NCBI GenBank assembly: GCA_960531495.1 | Contig: OY482865.1 | Span: forward strand, 16,057,951 to 16,121,950 | Source: Zeus faber | Taxonomy: Eukaryota > Chordata > Actinopteri > Zeiformes > Zeidae | DNA: 64,000 nucleotides | Direction: 5' to 3' | Shown: in pieces, positions 56,701 through 64,000 of the stretch | Numbering within the stretch: position 1 is the first letter of the stretch | How the letters are laid out: each line of letters starts with the position of its first letter | Position numbers and translations under genes: made by a program | Notes under the pieces: model-generated | What the model was told of the DNA's origin: nothing | What the model saw: only the letters and a program-made list of their open reading frames with translations | Databases searched by the model: none

Positions 56701-59700
56701 CATTACATTTTTATGCGCGGCTGCTGATTCACCTCTCTTCCCTCTGGGGATGAATAGAGTACCCATATAATGTGATCATGCAACCTTTATATAAACTATT
56801 ACAGGAAGGTCTTCTAATTCCAAGCCTCAATTCTATTATTGGTCAAATGGTTTATTCCGCAGATCCGTCTCGTTGGGGTTGGATTAAATTCTACAAAACC
56901 TGAGGTGAGCCAGGATATCTGACAGCCATGAATGCCAATTCTATCCATAGCGCCACCAGGCACTGTTACAAGATGGCTATTTTTGGAATTAGCCATCCAT
57001 GTTGATTTACCAGCCTACTTGACAGAAGTGAGGTCATCAGCGTGCTTAATTTGAACTTGTTAGTTGGAAGTGGTTAGAAGGCCATTTTTCCCCTGTCAAC
57101 CACTGATGCAAAGTACCATCATTATGTGCAGCACTACCGAGTAGTAGTTTGCGTGGGGTTCGCTCGGTGCAGCGCAGTTTCCCATGTATGGATGTTCCGC
57201 AGGCGGAGACTATAATATTGTTGTTTACATTTTAGTCCGTGCCGAGCTATAGTGTAGCTTGAATCCCTGGATTTAATACAAAATGTTTTTTTTTTTTTTT
57301 TTTCAGGAATTGATTGCCATGGAAAACCCGAATGGATCAGAATCAGAACATGAAATATTATTTGGTACATTTCCCAGCTTCTCATTATGGCACGCATGCC
57401 GGATGTATTTACTGACGCTTAAAGGAGAAATGTCCTCATTTCCTGTTCCGTGTCGGAGCAACGGTCAATTATAAACAGCCGACTAAATTCTATTCACGAG
57501 TTGCTGCATTTTTCGGATATCCGGTGTTGCCGGGCCGTCAGTGTGGCATTGTTATTGTTGCACAGGAAAGTGGCCCGGGGTCAAATGTCTTTGGGCCGCC
57601 ACGCGAAAGCCACAGCAGCCAGGGAACAGGAGTGGGCAGACAGGTCTCTCAATCAGTGGATTCCGGAGTTTGTTTTCTGAGACGTATTCTTCTTCACTGC
57701 CTGCTTTCGAGGACATTTTTTTCTGTGTACACATGTGGCGGCCGCAAAGCTAATTACTGGGAGGACGGTAGGCCGTAAAAAAGAACAATCACAAGGAGAC
57801 TTTAGAAAGTGTGGGCTGCGCTTGACCCACGCTGCTGCACAATTTTAGGTTGACAATTGCTTTTCCGGAGAACATGGCATGCCATAATGCTGAAGTTTAG
57901 TACAATTTTTTTTTTCTTTTTATTTTATTTTTTCGACTATTATTGCATATGACTGTTTTAAGTCAGTGTATCGGGGGTGATAGACAGGAATAAACAAGCA
58001 ATACTCTCTGCAGTGTGACGCCTGATCTAGGAGAGGCAAAGCAGTAACCAGTTTACTGTTCTCGGCAATAGGCAGGAAATCCTATGATTAAAACGTAGGG
58101 GCGGTTGAGTAATTCACTTACACCGAGTCATGGCGAGAAGAATTTGCGCTCTTGAGGTCTTGGGCAAGGCGAGCACAGTTATTGGTAGTATCGGGCGCAG
58201 GGTCAGGGGTCTGCAGTATGATTACATGTGTTGACAGAGTCCAGAGATATAAACAGCATCAAAGAGCCAGCAACCGCTCAGGGCAGCCAGTGTTACACTC
58301 TGACACCATTTAAAATAGCTTCAGTAAAACAGCATTGATTTCTATTGCTCCAGCGTGGCACATGAAGGGCAACGAGTCTCATTAGGATGACCTCTCTGGG
58401 AAGCAGAAGCCCATGAGATGCACATCCATATCTTAACCATTTCCTTCCTTTACACTCAAATCTTTCTCTTTAAAGCATTTTAGTTCACTCTCTGAAAAAC
58501 AAAGCAGACAAACTCGCAAACACACTCGCGCACACGCACACAAATACACACACACACACACACACATGCGCGCACGTGCACGCGCGCAAACGCACACGCA
58601 CACGCACTCCCAATCAGCGTCAGTAGATACCTGCAGGTCATCAAGGTCCCACTGTGTTCGGTCATGACAGTGCGTTGAGAGTGAGACACCCACGAGTCAC
58701 ATGAGACAGCCATTGCTCATCGTCCAGTATTTGGAGATGGGGATTTTAAAAGCTATTCAAAGTTCATCATTTCTAGTCTGCTTCACTTCAGAGAGATGAA
58801 TTAACAATAGTGGTCAAGTAAACTCACTCTCTGCTATATCTTTCGCTTGACTGTCACAGGTGGATGAGGCTCTGAGGTTAATTTTCGATATTCCACTGCA
58901 ATGCAGGGGGATTGCAAAATTTCTTTTTTCTTTTTTTACATAAGGTGAATACTCGGAACCAGTGTAATGCGTTAAGTAAGACTAATGTGTGATGTCAACA
59001 ATGATTAACTACATATTTGTGGTTAAATGCTGGTCAGAAACTATTTCTTCCAAGTTTGCCAGTCAACCCATGTGTCCCAATGTTATGCTGCAATGCAGTG
59101 AATTATTATTCCCCAGACAGCAATGAATTGTTCTTGCATCTTTTCTTTCCCAGCAGAGGGCAACGTTTGCAAGCAAAATAAAAATGCTTTTGGGGTACTC
59201 AGTAGATCCAACCTCACTTCCTAAATACTGTTTACTCCTTTGCCTGTTAGCTACGCCTTAATACGACGTTTTTAAAATTTGATTAGATCGTCAAGAACTC
59301 TACTGGGATATTGCCCCACGGGGCCTTATTGATAAGTAAAGGCAATTGATTTGAAGAAAATTAATGTGTACTGTGTGTTATGTATTTAACAACAAGGCTG
59401 GGATTTATATTGTGACGTTTGACACCCGGCATAGACAGGACGTGCAGTGTGCAAGGCCTTAGATCGGCTCCTTGCTGAGACTGTCTTTCGGAGGCCAAGA
59501 GGAAAATGGCTAATATCCATGTTGTTGTGCTGGCCAGAGGACAGGACCCCTCTACAGGATGACTCACGCTCGCAGCACCGTGCCATCCCCAGAGTCTCCT
59601 TTCATCCATCAGCCAAATTACCCCCGTCCTCCGCTCAGTGGGATCTTCTCGGCTGCCCTGCGGCACACGCACACGTACATACATGTGCACAGGGACACAG

Positions 59701-60121
59701 GCACACGTCACCCCGCGCGGCGCGCCAGTCACATCCTCGCGGCGCGCTCGAGGCCAGCGGCACGGGTTTACGTCCTGCGGGGGTGAGAACGTGCGAATCG
59801 GTGAGCAAATGTGTGAGAGAATTCCTCACATTCCCTGGCCGGGTCCCGGTGGCCCGGTCCCGGTGTTGGGTTCCTGGGAGTGAGGCAAGAGGAGCCGGTG
59901 GGGAGGGGCGGGGGGTCGTCGTCTGCCGACTCAGCAGCTGACACCTCCTCTGATCTCTATCCCCTTCCTCCGACTGTAAACCAAGTCCTTCAAATTTCGA
60001 ATATGGCAGCCATGTAACTGAACCTTTCATCCTGCCTCCAGGCCTGCGAGGCCTGCGAAGCCTGCAGCCAATCTTCGGGGGTGGGGGGTGGGGGGGTTTC
60101 CCCGGAAGAAGCCATGATGAA

Positions 60122-60212
<91 letters not shown>

Positions 60213-60700
60213 TGCGTGCGTGTGTGTGGAGATGAGAGAGGGTGGAGGAGGAGCGGGCGGGTGGGTGGGTGGATGCTGTACGAGGCCTGCTGAATGGTTG
60301 ATCACATCTTGTGGGAGAACCGCTTCTGCTCCTTTCAGCTCCCTGGGGGTCGGGATGTGATCATTTGGCTTAAAGGTAGATCAATGGTCATGGGGGGAGG
60401 CTTCCTCCACCGTCCACGGTGCAAGGAATTCTATCCCAGGGTTTCACTCCCTGTAATCTGACTACAATAGATTTTTACCTCTCATTCCATCGTGAAACAT
60501 TTTGTCCTTATTTATAGTTTCCTGGGTGGATGAAGTATATATACTCCATATGCCGTCTTGGAGGTGTGTAATATGACCACAACTTTCTAGTCTTATAAGA
60601 GCTGCATAACGTACATACGTGCATAGGGGGGAACGCCTCATTAAAAAAGGAGTATAACTTTGAACTACATCACAATCACAACTGCAGCTGCAACATTGAT
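53721..60700. other. Gene-free stretch with simple repeats
   Basis: Very AT-rich DNA at 54740-55200 with many ATATAT runs, CA repeats at 56010-56062 and 58545-58610, and a (TG)n tract running into (CGTG)n at 60124-60228. Open frames here (for example 59447-59941) resemble no known family and have no supported exon structure. Confidence 0.5.
60124..60228. repeat. (TG)n passing into (CGTG)n microsatellite
   Basis: About 36 TG units followed by seven or so CGTG units, preceded by a G-rich run at about 60076-60100. Confidence 0.95.
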
Positions 60701-62172
60701 TCATATCAGGTTTAGCAGTCGCGGTATGTGCTCCAAAAGCATGATCCAAAAACAGGCCAAATAGTCAGCGGCTGAATTGCAGGTGCAAGAGGCAGAAAAG
60801 CTGTTGAATTCTTCATTGGGACTAGTCTCAAAAATCGCGACGGCACAGGCAGAACATGCACAAAAACTGCATCAGCAAAGAGGTTCAGTGGTCGCAAGTC
60901 GAAGCTCAGCAACAGGAATCGACTAACATTGAACTGGATACCGGTCACACGCCACAAAAGGACAGACTCAGAAATGACGACGCAAACCAGTCAGCGCCTC
61001 TGTGACACACTGTCAACAAAAACGACACGTTGTGAGCCGCACAAAGCTGGAGTTTACGGCGGGGGCTGCCACTCGAAAAACCAATGCACGAGGACACAAC
61101 CTGGCGTAAGGAGCAGAAACCCTAGACCCCTCGAAAGTGGAAAATAGTCATGTTGGTATGATGAGGCGTCTCTGACCCTATTTCCTAAATAACGACATAC
61201 TGATTTGTTTGGTTAAACTCAAAGGATACCTTCAAACATAGTCTGGCTGGCCATCGGGAGCGCCAGGATTTGCGACAGTCAGTACCTGATGTTAGTTATT
61301 GTTTATTGTTTATAGACCTGCCCCTAAGAGTAAGTCCTTCAAATTTCAAGGTTAAAGAGGCAATGGCATTATCTGACTTACTTCCTGTGTTGAAATAGAT
61401 GATACAGCCTGTTCAAATATGTACATTCCTGATTCACAACCTGAATCTATCATGGTATCCTCACAGTAGTGGCCTGCTGGCAACAAACCTTTCACTTGCT
61501 CTTAAAATACCTCTGTTTGAGTGTAACAGTAGCCTAGAGTATCCATCCATTATGCTCGTAAGTGGTGGTATCAAGGGCTGGTGTGTTTGTATGTGCATCG
61601 ATGGGGCGGGGGTGGTGGAGTATCTGCGGTCTGGTTGTGGAGGGCTGGTCTGGGTAAAAAAGTCCAGGGCCATGATTTAGCCCCAGTCCGTCCCTGTCCC
61701 GCAATTGCTGCTGCCAACTGTTGTACACGGTGGGCGCTCCGTGATGGCGTGACCGGTCAACTTGTGGGAGTCGATCAATAATTCTGCCCCGCATGGTCCT
61801 ATGAGGTCAGGTGCATCCTACGGCGCAAACACTGTTCCTTCATAGTGTGCCCCCCCCCCCCCCCCCCGCCCACTCCAGGATGATGAACGCCACCATACAC
61901 AGCGCCAAACAGATTCAAGAGTGGTTTCGTGAGCACAGACGATCACCCAACACACCCACTCCCTATTGGCCCAGTGTAAACTTCATCTAACCTTTACGGG
62001 GAGTCATGCGGTGAAGACCGTGAAGTAGGCTTCCATCTCTTTCCTTCCTCAAAGAACCGGAGGATTTTCTTCCTGAAGAATGGTGCGATAACCCGCTGGA
62101 CACAGTTCAGGAATTTAATAACGGCATTTCAAGGTGTCTCTATGTCGTTATTTTATCCACCACCTGTATGTA
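60700..62172 (+). mobile_element. Decayed Tc1/mariner-like DNA transposon (copy 2)
   Basis: Plus-strand transposase remnants: STKTTRCEPHKAGVYGGG at about 61010-61070, matching STKTTHRELHKARIYGRK of copy 1, and about 61877-61990 DDNATIH-like with SAKQIQEWFREH, the second catalytic aspartate region. The right terminus TTATTTTATCCACCACCTGT (about 62150-62169) matches the 20763 terminus of copy 1 in inverse. A poly-C run (61852-61867) and unrelated-looking sequence at about 61170-61680 split the coding remnant. The left boundary is uncertain. It is strongly decayed. Confidence 0.65.
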
Positions 62173-64000
62173 TATACAATTCATACTTACATACTGTATA
62201 TATTAATAGAAGCTTTGGCTTTTCTGGGCATTTACACATTTACAGGCTGGTTGTCGATCTGAAATAGATGGATAGATAAATAGATAGATGGATTATAGAT
62301 AAATAGATAGATAGATAAATAAATAGATAGATGTTGCTGATATTGAGAGATACTGCTGTGTCATGATGAAGCTGCGTTTGTTCTGAGATAGTGAGCTGCT
62401 GTGGAGGTCACCCCTGGCTCACTGGATTTTCCCTTAGTCACACTCTGCCCGTTTTAGCTTGGCACACCTCTCTGTTCCACAGTGCGCATGCTGTGATTGT
62501 GAATAAGCCTCGGAGTGCCATGACCTGATGGGGTGCTTGTGGCGTTTGCACAACCTGAACATACACACAAAAAATACATTCTGATTTGGAAAGTGCCGCA
62601 CTACCCTCCATCCATTGTTTTAGATGAACGTCTAATTTCCGATGATATAATTTCCCGCCCAGTAACAGTGCGAGTATGTAGGTCGGCATCCTGCTGCCAG
62701 ATCCCTCTGTGCTGCCTCTGTACAAAACAGGGTCTGGAAAATGAATAACGCAGTCCATTTTTTGGCTGCTGAATTATACATCAGCTGACTCAGTAGGAAT
62801 CCGGTCCCTAAGCTCCGTCCGGGGTGGGTAGCTTTTTATTTTACCAGCCCGCGCTCTCCAGATTGAAAATCCAATTGTCTTCCATTGATCGCCATATCAC
62901 CGTTCGGCTACCTGCTCAATTATTCCCACAACCCTGAGAGGAGTTGCGACGTTGCTCTGAGTGGGAAACTTTGTTGTTTGCGAGTTGCAAGATCAATGGT
63001 GTTGCCTGCCACTTGAGCATATGTGGTGCATAACAGACTGAACCACATCTTAACAAGTGGCTTATTATAGGGTTTTCCTCCCGCAGTCTAGCAGAGAGGC
63101 AAGGGTGTTCATGGTGAACCGGAGAATAAAGGGGAGAGAGCTTATGCCGACAATTATTTGTTGATATGAAATCTAAAGCCCAGGCATTGACATTTGCATG
63201 CCCGGTCATCTCATAGTATATGCTCCCGCTATCACTGCAATGATTTAATATTCACCCACACTTGTTTTAAGGCCAGTGCATGGCCGTGTGCTTTCTGGGA
63301 GCGATACAGTCGGCAAAACCCAGGCGCGGATTGACGGAGTATTGTTGTCCCTCAACGCAACAGATTCTGATGTCGTTTCGGTGAAATCCCCCCTTTTGAT
63401 GGGTCTTCCCAGCTGTTGTGTCAATATGGACTCCTAAACCCCACGTATTAAAAGACTAATTGAAAGAGCTTATATCCCGGTGGATCCCATTACTTACACT
63501 TGCATAATATACGTACAGGGCGTGTTTAGGGAGCCTCTTTACTTCTGTCCATTTAGATTGTGTTTGGTGACCGTGTGTGTGGCCATACGACGCTATATTT
63601 GTGATATAGGACAGATCTGTCAATAGTAAACTAAGACACCCCCAACCCCCACCCCCACCCGACCTCTGTATGTCTGACAGTTCTATGTCATCTAGCGTGC
63701 TTAAGTTCTCATGTGTTAGGTCAAGGCAAATCCATCAGCATAATGAATTTGCTGGGTTTCCAATTACTTTCCTCTGTCCTTTTATTGCCCCTCCGCGACT
63801 CCATCTTTTTCTGGGTTGGCCCTATCTTTCTCCCTTAAATTGATGAGGTGAAAAAGTAAGGGCATGGATACATTTTGGCCCTAAGTGCTCTCTGATTTTT
63901 CTTTGACACATCACAAAACCGGAAAGGTCAAGGAGAGCATTTGCCTAACTTTTTTTTGGTGGCATCTTTAAAACCAATTACTCCCTTAAATGAATCTTGG
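62173..64000. other. Right-hand gene-free end of window
   Basis: Contains an imperfect GATA/AATA repeat at 62265-62330. No exon with recognisable homology and no transposon seen. Confidence 0.45.

Noticed and set aside
59447-59941. 164-codon GC-rich frame
   Set aside because: Compositional effect of a GC-rich stretch. Both strands are open and no domain or homologue could be recognised.

Overview
This 64-kb window is nuclear DNA of a ray-finned (teleost) fish. The evidence is vertebrate exon-intron genes with GT-AG introns, very dense CA/TG, AT and tetranucleotide microsatellites, and fish-type repeats (Tc1-like, hAT, L1/Tx1-like and L2/Rex-like LINEs, and the common tRNA-headed teleost SINE). 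No bacterial or organellar features are present. Gene models were read by eye from homology, splice sites and phase bookkeeping. Where all coding exons are visible, the joined lengths are whole codons: spic 278 aa, atp6v1e1 226 aa, ada2 517 aa, galnt8 609 aa and rad51ap1 310 aa.

Layout, left to right. mybpc1 (slow myosin-binding protein C) runs on the minus strand. Its 5' half lies in 1-11225 and the rest continues beyond the left edge. Two tandem minus-strand SPI-subfamily ETS transcription factor genes follow: a Spi-like gene at about 13968-15384 and spic at 17422-18862. They share intron phases. Between them lies a compound tetranucleotide satellite. A decayed Tc1-like element sits at about 20763-21570. 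The terminal exon of bcl2l13 (23450-24400, minus) and atp6v1e1 (29133-33848, plus) diverge. Between them are an unexplained block that may be an old retrovirus-like relic, a duplicated promoter module and a threefold AT-rich tandem repeat. ada2 (35181-38338, plus) converges on galnt8 (38632-43656, minus). rad51ap1 (44509-51692, minus) follows in tandem. Its last intron carries a three-deep nest of transposable elements. From 51.7 to 64 kb I found no gene, only repeats and a second Tc1-like copy.

The genes are not one pathway. They are vertebrate syntenic neighbours. In human, MYBPC1-SPIC lie on 12q23, BCL2L13-ATP6V1E1-ADA2 on 22q11, and GALNT8-RAD51AP1 on 12p13. Their roles are sarcomere structure (mybpc1), myeloid/erythroid-type ETS regulation (spi-like, spic), mitochondrial quality control (bcl2l13), lysosomal acidification (atp6v1e1), extracellular adenosine deamination (ada2), Golgi O-glycosylation (galnt8) and homologous recombination (rad51ap1).

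The observations I would follow first are: (1) the promoter module with CCAAT, ETS and E-box sites, present twice 962 bp apart with identical internal spacing upstream of atp6v1e1; (2) the tandem Spi-like/spic pair; (3) the nested transposon stack in rad51ap1; (4) the missing upstream exons of bcl2l13 and the unexplained block where they should be; (5) the changed metal-site motif context in ada2. I did not find a convincing wholly new system.
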